Assembly (NCBI RefSeq): GCF_000143415.4
Contig: NW_003314393.1
Location: 26,199-90,198 of the forward strand
DNA from: Selaginella moellendorffii
Taxonomy: Eukaryota; Streptophyta; Lycopodiopsida; Selaginellales; Selaginellaceae
DNA: 64,000 bases
Reading direction: 5' to 3'
Part shown: positions 12,131 through 24,121 of the stretch, piece by piece
Layout of the letters: the number at the start of each line of letters is the position of its first letter
How positions within the stretch are numbered: the first letter of the stretch is position 1
Program-made: the position numbers and the translations under genes
Notes under the pieces: generated by a model
The model's database searches: none
Told to the model about the DNA's origin: nothing
What the model saw: the letters and a program-made list of their open reading frames with translations, nothing else

Positions 12131-14429
12131 TCTGAAAGTGCAGAAAAGAAGTTAAGACCATACAAAAAATGATTGGAGAATGGCCTAAATCATAACATAC
12201 CAAACAACCTCAATAGCATGAGGCCACATGCCATTATTCAAACATGCTATTGACACCCACGTGAAATTTCGCATTCACAAAATTGGCATGAGGCCTCATG
12301 CCATCTTGATATACACACAGCTGCAGGCAAGTAAAAACATACATGACAATACGCTAGCCATGAAATTGCAAGGGCCCAAGATGGCATGTGGCCTCATGCC
12401 ATTTCTAAATGTGGTCCTAAGCCATTCCATGGTGAACATACCAAGAAGCACAAGTGCCGAATATCAAGAGGAAGCAGTAGCCACACCAAAGACAGTGCCA
12501 CTCTCAACACCGCAACTACTCGTAGCGCCGCTCGCAACACCGCAACTGCTCGTAGCGTCGCTCGCACAAACTGCCACTCGCATAAACTGCCGCTCGCAAT
12601 GGCGCTCGCAATGCCGCAACCGCTCGTAGACGCATAAACCACAGCCCACAACGCCGCTTACACAAGCAGCGCTCACTGCGCTCAGCGGAACCAAGAACAC
12701 GGCGCACAAAAATGATAGACCTAGGAATGAGTTCGAGAATTCAAAAATAACACACACTTGAACGTCACATCAAATCCTCTGACAAACCAGATTTTATGAT
12801 TCCTCTGACAAATTTCAAATTGAGTAGCTTTTAGACTTTGCTATCGGAGGTTGAACTTTGTCATATCATGTCCTTGCCTCGATCCAGCTATGCCATGTCA
12901 GTGATTCAAACTTTGCCATGCCATGTCAGCGATCCGCGCCAAGATTATTCGCCGTGTAAAGGAATAATTATGCTCTGTGTGTATGAATATAAGGCCACAC
13001 GCCATTCAAAGAATAATGCTAGTCGAGCATTTTTTGGTGCATTTTTGGGTTCAAAATTGCATGAGCCCACACGCTATAAAGTTTACTTGTACCAAAAATA
13101 GAAATAGCTTTATTTACTTGGGAATTTAAGTGGTTGAGGCATTTTTAAACTTACAAACACATGCCCTACTTACATTCTTTTGGTTGCTTAAAATTCAAAA
13201 ATATTATAAACCTTTCTTTTTGCATTTTCAATGTTTTCAATTATGGTTTTTGATTTTCGCAGGACCAGCCTAGTAATCTATTTGCATCCCGTCATGTTTA
13301 TAGCTAGCTTTCGTTTGTCCCCTTCGCTAGCCTGAGATACATCTGCTCGGCATCTGCCTCTTATAGCATTTGCCCAGAAAGGGCATCTTTCTTCACGCAG
13401 CATTTGCCACATGTTTAGGGTTTAGGGTTTAGGGTTTAGCAATTCAGTAGCTTGATAAACATGCAAATATAGAACTTGATGCAAAATCCTTTGATATGTC
13501 ACAATGCCCCTAGGACCATAAACACATTTCAATAGAGAGGGTCCTTTCATTTCATAACTCCTTACGTAGATCTTGGTGAAACCAGAGTTAGTGAAGTTAG
13601 TTTCTTGTGATCCCGCATCTGATTGTGATGTCCCTTTGCAGTGTCGATGGAAAGGTCAATGCACACCAAACTGTAAAATCTTGGAGCAAAATAACGGTCA
13701 GATCTATGGCAAATGCCCCTGAAACATTGTAAGGCTCGTGTGGTCTCATGTGGTGTCCGATCGAGATGCTTCTTTGCAGGCTCATCAAAAAAAACATTGT
13801 ATACCATTCTGTAAAATCTAGTTGCGATCTAACGGTTGGATCTCCAGAAAACTCAAAAACATCTCGCGCGTGTCAGAATATCCTAGGAATATACTCCTAT
13901 GTGCCTCTGAAAATGGCATGCGGCCCCACGCCATTCAACATATTCACTGGGATGGCATTACGGCCCCACGCCATTCAAGAGATAACGCCAAATTACGCCG
14001 AGCATTTTTTGGTGCATTTTTTGGGTTCAAAATTGCATGAGCCGACACGCTATAAAATTTATCTTTGCCAAATAAAGAAAAGTTTATCTGTGTCATGTGA
14101 GGTAGTTATAGTCCTTTGTGCTCGGCATCTGCCTCTTGCAGCATTTGCACTGAAAGGGAATTTTTCTCCATTCAGCATTTGGCCCTGAAAATGGCATGCG
14201 CCCACACGCCATTCAAGGAATAACGCCACAGGACGCCTGGATTTTTGGGTTTAAAATGTTTAGGGTTTTTTGGGTTTTTTCAAAATATTTTGGGTCCAAC
14301 ATTTTTTGGGTTTCTTTGGTTCAAAATTGCATGAGCCCACACGCTATAATATTGATTTGAGAGAAAAATAGAAACAGATAGAATTTCTTTATTTATTCAG
14401 TATGTGGCCTCACGCCATTTCCATTGCAG
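12131..14429. other. Divergent intergenic region between genes B and C, copy 1
   Basis: No gene is seen; the short ORFs are not supported. The region carries many 22-bp palindromes (12213-12234, 12283-12304, 12381-12402, 13913-13934, a 23-bp variant at 13952-13974, 14191-14212), repeated ATTTTTTGGTGCATTTTT-type blocks ending in GCATGAGCCCACACGCTATAA, and telomere-like repeats at 13414-13439. It joins directly to the last palindrome-bearing intron of the deleted gene C N-terminal half. Confidence 0.65.
13414..13439 (+). repeat. Interstitial telomere-type repeat (TTTAGGG)3
   Basis: Three TTTAGGG units plus TTTAG. Copies 2 and 3 have two units at the equivalent place (33130-33148, 33993-34011, 55960-55978), so the number varies by one unit. 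TTTAGGG is the usual plant telomere repeat; AAACCCTAA boxes also occur in plant promoters. Confidence 0.9.
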
Positions 14430-17400
14430 GAATTCTCGAGTCTTCTCTCGAAAACACTGGGGGTCAATGACACACTTAGCATCCATAACATTCTACTCAC
14501 GACAAAAGTTGTTTTTGACAAATGGGTGGATGTGCTGAGGAGGTACCATGACAGGGAGTTGCTAAACTCAATGGGTGTGGAGGACGGCCGGAAGCCCAAT
14601 GATTTGAAGCTCAACGCCTTGCGTTTCTCGCGGTCTCTAGACGACGACGACCTTCTGACAGTGGCTAATGCTTTTCTACATGGTGAGGTAGTCTTCAACA
14701 AGACCAAAATGACTCCTGGCCATATTGTGACATACGAGGACTTGTGCACGACTCTGAGAGCTCGTGCGCTATTGAAGGATTGGATCTTCGAGCAAGTGGC
14801 CGTGGAGAGGGTGAGCATCGACACCACGCAAGAGATGATGGAAGAGCTGGAGTTGTCAAATGAAGACATCGACGACTACGTGAAGGGGGACCCCAAGTTC
14901 ATCGATCTACTGCGGGATGCCACGAAAAGTAAAGCTGAGAAGTTGGATCAGTATCCAAATTTCATTAAGAGGGATGTCGACCGCCGGCTTCAGAAATAGC
15001 TCGACCCCGCAGCAGAGGCCTATCGAGAACCTTACCGGGTATACGTGAATTCGGATGAGGATCAAAGGTGGAGGAGCATCGTTTCCCGTGGAGATGAGCA
15101 GGTCAAGAACATCTTTTGTGTGATGGACTTCACAAACGAGGAGATCACTCATGCAGACGAAGTCAGCTCCATCATTGACTTAATGGTGGGACTTGCGGAG
15201 GTGGAATCTTCAGTCCACTATATGATCTACGACTCCGAATCCTATCACAAGTTCTGGAAGGCCTTGAACGAGGTGAAGGCTCGGTTGAAAGGCAAGGAGA
15301 TGCGGGAGATCCATGGGATAATGGCTAAGAAGAAGATACCGACGAATGTCCGCATCTTCACACTCGCCCTTGTTATTGGTCCTGCAGCAGAGTGGGACTG
15401 GAGTGACTTCCCAGCTTCGTTCAACAAAGCCGATCGAATTGATCTGAGGGAGGTCAATTTACCCGTGCCTGAGGAACTGAAGACGGCTATGGAGCTTTCG
15501 AATCCAAAGAAAGCTCCAGGTGCAGCATGGGAAATGCTCAGCTGGGTCTTCAACGCAATAGTGGGTGACTCCAAGGGCAAATGCGTTGTCGAGTACAACT
15601 GCGGCGGACTATTCTTTCGAGCCGCACTACTCAAGGGTGTTCTGTGTGTTGCGGTGACAAACTCTATTGAAGAGGTGACTTCAATGAAGCATATAATTAC
15701 AGTTGCCAAAGAAAAACAGTATCTTCTCTGCGAACCTGGTGAGTATGCACTTTAAGTTAAATGTTATCTCACAAGCTCTGTATGCAGGAGCGTGGCCACC
15801 CCCAGATGCTGAAACGGCGTTAACAGCTACTGTTGGGCCGAGCTCACAACCTGCACAAGGTAAGGTCACGTGAGGCCTCACGCCATTTTGATTATAGATC
15901 GTTGTGAATATTCAGACACGAGGACTGAAAAGCGCACTGGTGGCGCGTCGAAGAAGGACAAACAGACAAGCAATAGGAAAAAAGGAGGTACAAATTATAT
16001 TTGCAATGGTGTGTGGTCTCATGCCATTCCTTGCAGGAGACACTTCTTCAAAGGCAAAACAGGCAAGCACCAGCCAAGCTCAAACTGACAGTGGTCATAA
16101 AAAGCGAAAGCACGTTGGACAGTCGTCGGGATCAAAGGCGTTTGATTCGAAAAGGAAGAAGGGCAACGAAAAGATGATAGGTAATGCCTCGCTGTCACCA
16201 CCTCCTGACTCAGATTCCTATGGCGGATTCCCCTTCCCCAATCTCAATGGAGAGGTACAATGGATGAGGGATGCTTTTCAAGTCAGGGCCACGTTATTCT
16301 CATCTCGTCGTCTTCGAAGGGTGCAAGAACGTGCAGAAACCATGTTAAGACAGTCGGGTGAGGATATGGTCCTAGGTCACGCACTAAAATAGGCTATGGA
16401 TGTCTTGTATTTTGAGATGGAGACTCGGCCAGATGATTTTCCGAAGATGGTCCTGGAAGAACAAGCCATCCAGCTTGAGCAGCCTATGGAAGAAATGCAG
16501 GAGGGGGATGAGGAGCCAGAGAAAGATAATGAGCAGGAAGAGCAGAAGGACGAAGAGGAGGACAAAGAAGAGGAGGACGAAGAAGAGGAGGACAAAGAGG
16601 ACTTGGATGGTCCTCACAATGGTGACGATCACAATAATGACGACGACAATGATGACGACGATGGCCAGCCTGAGGTGGCCAAAGAGCAGCGGAGGAAGGT
16701 CATACAAGACAAACCATCAGGTAAATAATAGTACATCCATTCCTAACCTTTTACCATTTCTAACGTTGTCCATGTAGGTTGCAAAGCAAATGGTAAGTAG
16801 AGATTATTCAGTTGAATTAAGATACAAACTCTAGCCTTTAGTGTCGAGGAAGGATAGTGCCAAGCAAGGGTCGAAACATATGTCCAATACTTCAGAATCA
16901 ACAATGCGCCCAAGTGATATCGATCCTAGTTCCTCAATAGCAGTTGATGGTAAATACAATATAGTCGATTCAATGTGCTAATGAGTTTGTTTTTAGTAGC
17001 CAGTAGGGAGGATACCATCTCAATCGAAGGGAGATATTTGGACATGCATATGGATCCGCCAGTGGACTCTACTTGCCTGCAAGAGTCATCAGAGCTGGTG
17101 GAGGCTACTATCCATATCAACGCCAAGCAAGCTGACCACGCTCCACTTGATGCTGCCCATACCACTGAGTCAATCTTGTCCACGTATCCAACTGACGGTG
17201 ACTAGGCGCCATTGGACCCGCATGAGGCCGCCCCAGCCGCCGAGCCGGTCGTATCCTTATTTCCAACGGACTCAACGTGTGCCCAATCGTCTGACTACGC
17301 GCCGTTGGAACCTCCCTACACCGCCCTTGCTGCCTGTTCGGTCATGTCCACTTTGCCAACGGAGGCACCAGCTGAAATGGCGTGTGATCACACGCCATCG

Positions 17401-18494
17401 GAACCACCCCATGCCACTGTTGAGCCAGTTGTACCAGAGTCTACAGCTGAAATGGCATGTGCCCACATGCCATCGGATGCAATTGACCCCACATTGCAGA
17501 GGAGAGTATTTCCGCCCTTCACGTTTCCTCGACTAAAACCCTCTGAACGACCATCGGGAGCACCATTCGCTAATATTGTAGATGGTAAAATTGACTTATA
17601 CCATTTTTTATGCTGACGCATTTCATTTCAGAATCACGGCGAAAGTATTGTATCGTTTTTGATCTGAATGGTGTCCTTTTCTCCCATGAGCGTGGCTCGT
17701 CCTCGAATGTCACTGCACCCTCCAAAGCCTGCGGTCGCAAGTTGGTCAAAAGAGACAGATTCACATTAATCACACGGGAGAAACTGCGGGATCTAATAAT
17801 GACCATGCGACACTTAAAACAGAGGGCCGGGTTCAATTTGCAATTGGGAGTTTAGACATCCATGATGCGCCACAATGCATTAACGTTGCTACAGATGATG
17901 CACAATCAGACGCGAGTAATATTACCATTTGACTTTCTCCTAACGCAGGAGGATTGCTTGACTATGGTCCATGTGAGGGGTAGCAAGCCCATCTTCGTCA
18001 AGCCAGAGGCTGTAGTGATGAACCGGACTGCTAGGTCAAGTGAGATCCTCATCATCAATAACTCGCTGATTAAAACTGCAGCGAACACGCACACATATGC
18101 AGTGCACCCCATCTCTTGCAGTATGGAAACTAGGGAGAAGAAACCGTATGTTCTGGGGGACCTTGTAAAACGGCTTAGAGCGATGGTGATAGAGAACCAG
18201 CCAGTCCAGGAGGTGGCTGCAGAAATCAACCAAATGGCAGATGGAACGGTATATCAGAAGCCATTTGATCGGACAGACACCAGTCATCATTTATGGCATG
18301 TATATTGTCTAGCCAAGCACTATCCGCATCTCCATAATCTGCTCAACTGGATGGGTTCTTCGACCACTGAACATGAGCGTGGACGTATTAGAGAAGAGAT
18401 GGCATTACTATTGGGTTTAAATCCTGATAGCGTGGAGAGTGATGAAATTCCAAGATTATTGTATAGGCGTTGGAGGCAAAAAATAACAGTCTGA
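14430..18494 (+). pseudogene. Gene C, copy 1: truncated and broken (central region and FCP1/HAD-like C-terminus)
   Basis: Exons by comparison with copy 3: 14430-15738, 15788-15859, 15898-15987, 16037-16720 (exons 6 and 7 merged by a deletion that keeps frame), 16778-16792, 16842-16949, 16997-17584, 17632-18494. Exons 1-2, with the ParB-like region, are deleted. Premature stops: TAG 14997-14999 (Gln codon elsewhere), TAG 16390-16392 (Gln), TAG 17203-17205 (shared with copy 2, CAG in copy 3), TAG 17853-17855 (Trp). The HAD-like motif IV region reads IINNSL rather than IIDDSP as in copy 3. These changes make the copy non-functional. Confidence 0.85.
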
Positions 18495-18912
18495 GATGGC
18501 ATGTATTTATTTAAAAATGTAACTTATTATGGCATGGGGTTCCATGCCATTGTATTAATATTAAAAGACAATTCTTTGAGAGGATTTGCATTATACTAGA
18601 AGTGTTACAGCATGTTATTGGAAGTCTACGAAGTTGTTTTATTAATAAGGAGAAAGTAAAGATTGAATGGGGACTTGGGCTCCACCTAGACTCGGAGCAA
18701 CTGAGCCAATATTAAAAGGATGGAAAGAAATTGGACGACGATGACAAGGAGAAGAGAGAGGTGAAGCAGTGGCAAGGGGAGGAGAAGTGATTGAGTAGAC
18801 ATTTCCTTGTTTAAAATAAAATGGCATGTGCCTCAATGCAGTTGAATTTTGTTATATTTATATACTATATAAAGGTTTGGAAACCTTATTTTACAAGTGG
18901 GATAATGACAAT
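18495..18912. other. Right subterminal region, copy 1
   Basis: No gene seen. It contains a perfect-arm palindrome (ATGGCATGGGG then TTCCATGCCAT) just after the gene C stop, and near the end a TATATAAAGG box followed by AAGGTTT/AAACCTT and AAGTGGGA/TCCCACTT hairpins. The same arrangement is present in copies 2 and 3. Confidence 0.6.
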
Positions 18913-18936
18913 TCCCACTTTAACGAAATAGAGCTT
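18913..18936 (-). repeat. Right terminal inverted repeat, copy 1
   Basis: Reverse complement of the 24-bp TIR, identical in copies 2 and 3. Confidence 0.93.
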
Positions 18937-18938
18937 TC

Positions 18939-19430
18939 AGGCGAAATATCTCCACCACTAGGCCCTGTCCAAAACTTGATTTCAAACGCCTCGGTCCTTT
19001 CCCTATCACTCCCATCATTAATCCTGTCACTTATCGCCTTGCACTTCCCTCCTCATATCAAATTCACCCCGTTTTTCATTCCTCTCTCCTTGAGCCTTAT
19101 ATTCCTAGTCCTATTCCCAATCGGGTCATTCCTCCACCTCCACCAGTGCAGCTCGAGGATGGGTCTGAGTACGAGGTTCAGGACATCCTTGATTCCAAGA
19201 TTTCACGGTCTAAACTCTACTATCTGGTCGACTGGAAGGGTTACGGGCCTAAAGAACGCACTTGGGAACCTGCGGAGAACCTGATTCATTCTCCTGACCT
19301 TGTTCAGGACTTTCACCACCGCTATCCTAGTCGTCCCAGTCCTTATTCTTTTTCTCCATCTCCCATCCTTTGCCGCTCATCTCATCCTCCTCGTCGTTCT
19401 CATTCACATCCTCGTTCCACTCGTTCTTGA
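18939..19430 (+). pseudogene. Ty3/gypsy integrase C-terminus with chromodomain (truncated)
   Basis: One open frame begins right at the edge of copy 1 and runs to TGA at 19428-19430. It has the typical end of a chromovirus integrase: an RPxxKLD segment, LGPFPI, INPVTYRLALP, IHPVFH and SLLEPY, then a chromodomain with the aromatic cage pattern YEV...YLVDWKGY...TWEP and a Pro/Ser-rich tail. Everything upstream is missing because copy 1 abuts it; the other side of copy 1 does not contain the rest. The family is known to use the chromodomain to direct integration to modified histones. The style of the motifs resembles Tf1/sushi-like chromoviruses more than the usual seed-plant CRM or Tekay types (impression only). 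Confidence 0.85.
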
Positions 19431-19828
19431 GGAGGGGGTGCTATCAGGAATCCCCCAATTCTTGCCACATTCCTGACTCTCGCCGGATTCCTGACCTGCA
19501 GACCACATTCCTGATTCTCAAGACACTTCCCTATTCCTGACTCTCAAGACACTTCCCTATTCCTGACTCTCAAGACACTTCCCGATTCCTGAGTCTCGAG
19601 CCACATTCCTGATATTGATGTGGCGCCTCCTCGACCTCAGCTATATTTAGGCCGTCCTCGATCCAAGAGTGGTGAAGCTTCATCAACCTATAGTATATAT
19701 AGGTTAGCCTTGTTTCCATTTCTCCACAATCTGAATCAACACCAGTCTAAGGCCTCTTCTTTGTTTCCACTAGCTTTTCTCTTTGTCTTTAGCCTTTTCT
19801 AGTCTTGATCTTGTTGGGGGTCTTGACA
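19431..19828 (+). repeat. Polypurine tract and 3' LTR of the chromodomain retrotransposon
   Basis: GAGGAGGGGGTG follows the stop codon, a classic polypurine tract. The LTR then runs from about 19439-19442 (TATCAGGAATCC; its first bases differ from a canonical TG) to TCTTGACA at 19828. It contains an internal tandem repeat and a TATATATAGG box near 19695. No second LTR is in the window. Confidence 0.65.
19508..19600 (+). repeat. 26-bp tandem repeat in the LTR
   Basis: Three and a half units of TTCCTGACTCTCAAGACACT plus TCCCTA (19508-19533, 19534-19559, 19560-19585, partial to about 19600). Confidence 0.85.
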
Positions 19829-20225
19829 GAGAGGATAGTGATTATGAGTTTGAGATAAATGTGTGCGTGATGTTATAGTATGTTGTGAGAGCATATATAC
19901 TATTATATTGATCATTGCCTTTGTTTCCATTAGACGCTAGAAAATATATAGGGCATTTCTTAAAAGTTGTAGAATTGTAATTTTCTAAAACAAATAAGAG
20001 GGCATTCTTTTTCACCCAATTTGTTGCGCCCTCTGTCATTCCAAAAGACTACCATGAAATCTTTTTTGAGATGGTAAAGACAGAGATGGAGATATACGAG
20101 CACTATGTATATTATTGCGAAAAGAACACTCACAAGTATATAAAATGAAAAGTAAAATGAAAAAACAAATTTTTATTAATTATATAAAGTATAATAAGTT
20201 TATATTATTGATAGAGAATAAACAT
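19829..20225. other. AT-rich spacer
   Basis: No gene or recognisable element seen. A 65-codon minus ORF at 19842-20039 has no recognisable motif. Confidence 0.5.
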
Positions 20226-23200
20226 CAATAGTGTTGGAGAAATTTAGTTAGCTCCAAATATTTTCTGCAACTCAACAATAGTAAGGCTCGCTTGGTGTAT
20301 ATGAATATCCACTTTAGGATCCTAGTGCAAGATGTTAATGAAAATGTAGTATATATGCTTCCAAAGAGCATATGCCTTCCCATGTTCCTCGTGCTTTGTA
20401 AAGTCTAAACATGTGTAAGAAGGAAAGTCTTGAATGTCAATTATGTACTCTCCACCTTTTGTTTTGACTATATACTCCTTTGCAAGCGTAGTGATGTATT
20501 TCGTGAAGAGAATCTCACACTCAAGTGTTTGAGCTAAGTTTATTTTACCCTGTTTCTGCTTGGAGACAGTAGCAATAAATTTAACTGCCTTACTTTTTCT
20601 TGCTAGCCTTCTGTGCATCTTTGTAAAAATAGTCTTGGTTCTATCACTCATGTTTCCAACTCTCCTCTCAAGATTGAAACCATATTTCTCAAAGTTTTCA
20701 ATCTCATCTAAGGTGAGTGCGACCCCATTAGCAACCGGCCATTCTTTAGGTATTGCATCAAGTTTAGGGTTTAGTCACTATAGTGTCTTCAAGCCGCTTC
20801 ATATGGTTGATGTCGGTGTTGCAATAATACAGCCAACACCATCTCAAAAATTTTGCTTGCTTTTGTTCCCCATAGAAATATAGGGCTGGAATAGAAGTAG
20901 ATTTGTCATCACGAATCCAGGCCCAACGCTTGCCCCTCAAAAGCATCCCCACACACCTTTGCATTTGATTTTACTAGCATGCATCGGATTGCATATTGCT
21001 TTAGCTCCATGTTATGGTAAATGGTGATATCCTCACTGGAACATCCTAACTTCCCACCACCCTAACCATAACTTAAGTTGTGGTAGACAACTTACGTTCA
21101 TATGGTGATCTTCACGCCACCACCTTTGGATTTCATTTGCTTTTGCCTCATGCTCTTCTTCAGTGTGAGACACAAAATCCCTAGGCCCCAAAGTGGAGCC
21201 GGAGGGGCACCACGTGGTAGTGGCTGAAGCGAAAGCCAAACGAGCGTAACACGTTTGGACAAAAGCTCCACTTTGAAAGGTCGAGAGCGGGAGTGGAACC
21301 CCTAACAAAGTGCTTGAGGAATGAGCATGAAGCGAGCGATAAGCGAGGCTCCAAAAAGTGACCCAAAAAGGACTAACACATAACACGTGGAAGTGTCCGA
21401 GATGGACCCGAGTTGGAGTCCAAAGTGGAGTCCGAAGTGGAGTCCGAGAAGGACCCCGAGATGGAGTCCGAGGTGGAGTCCGAGGTGGACCCGAGATGGA
21501 TCCGAGATTGAGTCCGAGACAGACCCAAGATGGAGTCCGAGATGGACCCGAAATGGACCCGAGATGGAGTCCGAGATGGACCTGAGATGGAGTCCGAGAT
21601 GGACCCGAGATGGAGTCCGAGATGGACCCGAGATGAAGTCCAAAATGGAGTCCGAGATGGACCCGAGATGGAGTCCGAAGTCGAGACCGAGACCGGGACC
21701 GAGACCGGGACCAAGACTGAGACCGAGATCGGGATCGAGACCGAGACCGAGATCGGGACCGAGACCAAGACTGAGCCCGAGTCCGAGTCCGAGTCCGAGT
21801 CCGAGTCCGAGTCCGAGTCCGAGTCCAAGTCCGAGTCTGAGTCCGAGTCCGAGTCCGAGTTCGAGTCTGAGAGGGTGAAAGCCCAAAGTGTTCGTTTCCT
21901 AGACCCTGGGTGGTTTGGTGAGCTCCAAAAGTATAGTAGGGGGAGGACTGAAGTGGAGCCAGTTTGACCAGGAAAGGCCAGTTTGGCCCAGGAAGGCCGG
22001 ACCCAGTGTTGGGTGATGAGCTGCCCACTGGGAAGTCCAAGACTAGAGTGAACACAAACTGACAAGTAGGGTAGCTTGGTGAAGTGTTCAAGAGCCGGCT
22101 CTAGTTCCCCGGGAGATCGATTGGCCGATGCTCCCAGTCCAAGTGTGGGTGGCACTACCTACTTGGATACCTGTCGTGGCTCAACGAAACCTCGCTCTAA
22201 GCCCATGGCTAGAGCACCTAAAGGTGAAAGGCGGGGAGAGTACCCATGAGGCTTGCGTAAGGCCACGGTGTTTCGAAATGTTGTCCCAAAGTCCCAAACG
22301 GTGAAAGGGAAGAGGAATAGGCCTCTAATGCAGTGACCAATGATATGGTTACATGGTGAGGAAGTCCCAAAGGATAGTGGGACTTAGCGGTCAGGCCTGT
22401 GGGCCTTGATCCAGTGGCAGTGTTGGCAAACACGGCCATGGACTAAAAGGGACTTAGTGGGGACTGGAAAAGAGTTGTCGGGGAACGCTATTCCCCATGT
22501 CTGCGGGCATCCTAAGGATGCTAAGGAGTAGATCTGGGATGATCGCTCATGGACGGATGGCCCAGTCTTTGAGAGACGGGATTATAATGCAGGTGGCGTT
22601 AGACCACCAGTGTGACCAAGGTGAATGGGCATGGCCTAGCGTAACGGGCTGGTATGTCGGTGGTACCTTGGGGTGTTGGTCATGGGATTGGACACGTGGA
22701 GAACTTGGACCAAGTGCAAAGGTTGAGTGGCATGGATGCCATTCTCAGGGCTTGCAAGCCCCAAGTCCTAACTGGGACTTATGGAGGTTGTGAATGAGAC
22801 TCCTCCAAGTGGTCGGAGGTGCAGTTAAGTGACTAAAGTAAAATGGAAAAATTAATCGCTTACATTCAGAAGGTGCAATCTACCATTGTTTGCACAACTT
22901 CTTAAACATTGATTGAAACTTTGGCTTGATAAGGTGGTAGTGTTGGTTTAGGCTTTGAGCCCAATGGAACTCACAAGTCTTCTTAGGACCTTCCAATGGT
23001 TGACCATTCCCAAAAACTGCTTGGACACCATTCCAGTTTGCATTAGCCCCATCTACCATGCAACCGTAAAAGTTTGTAGGCTTACCAGTCTGCTTTAGGA
23101 CAATATTGGAGAGGGACTTCGAAAATATTTCCTAGGCTGTCTGGTCTTGTACATTAAACTATACTATTGCAATTGTCAAGTTATAATGTAGCCTGTGAAA

Positions 23201-24121
23201 ACACAAGTATTACAACAGTTTTAATATAATGAGAATAAAAATTACCTTGGATCATACACATAAGCTCGCACAATTTGATACGCGCTCTATATAGTAAAAA
23301 TGTACCCATGCATTTGCAAGGTCACTAGACCCAAACATGTCCATTCGAGAGACAAGATCTACACCAGAGGTAGGGTCTATTGTAGACATTTTGAAGACGA
23401 AGGGGCACTCTTGCTTATTCATAATTTGGTCTAGAAATAAACTTCTGTGGATGAACTCATATGGACAAGTCTGTTTCAATTCAAGGATAAAGTCAATTTT
23501 TGATTGAAACTTCCCTTCTCAAGATTCACACATCCAAGATTTTATCCTAAACAATATAATGTAAGAAAAAGAGATTATGACAACATATGAAATATAACAG
23601 ACGTACCTCCTTAGGCTAGTAGCATGCATTGTTGCTCTGCCTAAACATCCATCCCGTAGAAGATGCGTCTCCATACCCCTTTTCCTACTTGATAAACTTG
23701 CCGGTGAAAACTCGAAGAATATATTCCCATTATAGGAAGAAAGAAGCTCCTCACCTCTCATATACTGGAACTCCTTCAATTCTAGCTGTAATGAATGAAA
23801 TTGCCAAAATGCTTTATCCACTGCTTCAAAAATTTGTCCAAAAGGAATGCACTTACTTGTCTGGGAAGCTATATCAGGAAGCTCATCTTCTTCATTTTCG
23901 TCCCTTGAGAGAATAACAACTTCATCCTTCACTCCTTGTATAGTTGGCTGTGAAACTGATGTGCTCTCCTCTCTTTGCTTTAGAGATCTTATAAATAGAA
24001 TCTCTTGACCTATACATCTATTAAGATCCCATTGAATCCTATTCTCTCCCACACCACTGTCGAGAGGCTCTTGATCGAACTTCAAATAGAATTCTCTCAT
24101 ATCTTCTCCTTGCTTGAGCAT
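20226..24121 (-). pseudogene. MULE-like transposase, decayed and split by a solo LTR
   Basis: Read on the minus strand from ATG at 24121. The first exon (to 23519) encodes a 200-residue acidic region of unknown role. Then come a frame through 23479-23246, a 53-nt intron (23193-23245), and an exon with VDGANANWNGVQAVFG followed by CEFHW, matching the second catalytic Asp and the CxxH motif of Mutator-like transposases. The frame continues across the solo LTR when one TSD is removed, into EEHEAK...IQRWWRED. At 20322-20651 a C-x-F...KHI pattern resembles a SWIM zinc finger near the usual C-terminus, with the first expected cysteine pair incomplete. Several stops show it is a pseudogene. No MULE terminal repeats were identified. 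Confidence 0.7.
21164..22864 (+). mobile_element. Solo LTR of the hexanucleotide-LTR retrotransposon family
   Basis: 1701 bp, starting TGTGAGACAC and ending ATCGCTTACA, in the orientation opposite to the nested element in copy 1. It is flanked by TTCAG on both sides (21159-21163 and 22865-22869), a 5-bp target duplication. There is no interior or second LTR, so it arose by LTR-LTR recombination. Its hexanucleotide array (about 21390-21875) is longer and more varied than those at 4713 and 10367. It sits inside an exon of the MULE transposase pseudogene. Confidence 0.93.

Larger units (their letters stand above)
242..18936. mobile_element. Giant TIR element, copy 1 (with nested LTR retrotransposon)
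   Basis: The copy is bounded by the same 24-bp inverted repeat as copies 2 and 3, with one mismatch at 243 on the left. It holds the same divergent gene B (minus) and gene C (plus) layout. It is 18.7 kb long because a 7.2-kb LTR retrotransposon sits inside gene B; without that it is about 11.5 kb. It has lost about 2.1 kb corresponding to roughly 56889-59016 of copy 3, which removes the ParB-like N-terminal half of gene C. The bases flanking the ends (ACCCT on the left, TCAG on the right) do not form a target-site duplication. Both genes carry stops, so this copy looks dead. Confidence 0.9.

Noticed and set aside
16377-16707. Hydrophobic minus-strand ORFs opposite the acidic exon (also 38546-38869 and 61067-61405)
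   Set aside because: They are antisense to the Glu/Asp-rich exon 7 of gene C; poly-Leu/Val/Ile is just the reverse complement of GAR/GAY codons.
242-18936. Copy 1 as a different, larger element type
   Set aside because: The extra length is fully explained by the 7194-bp LTR retrotransposon with its CTATA duplication.
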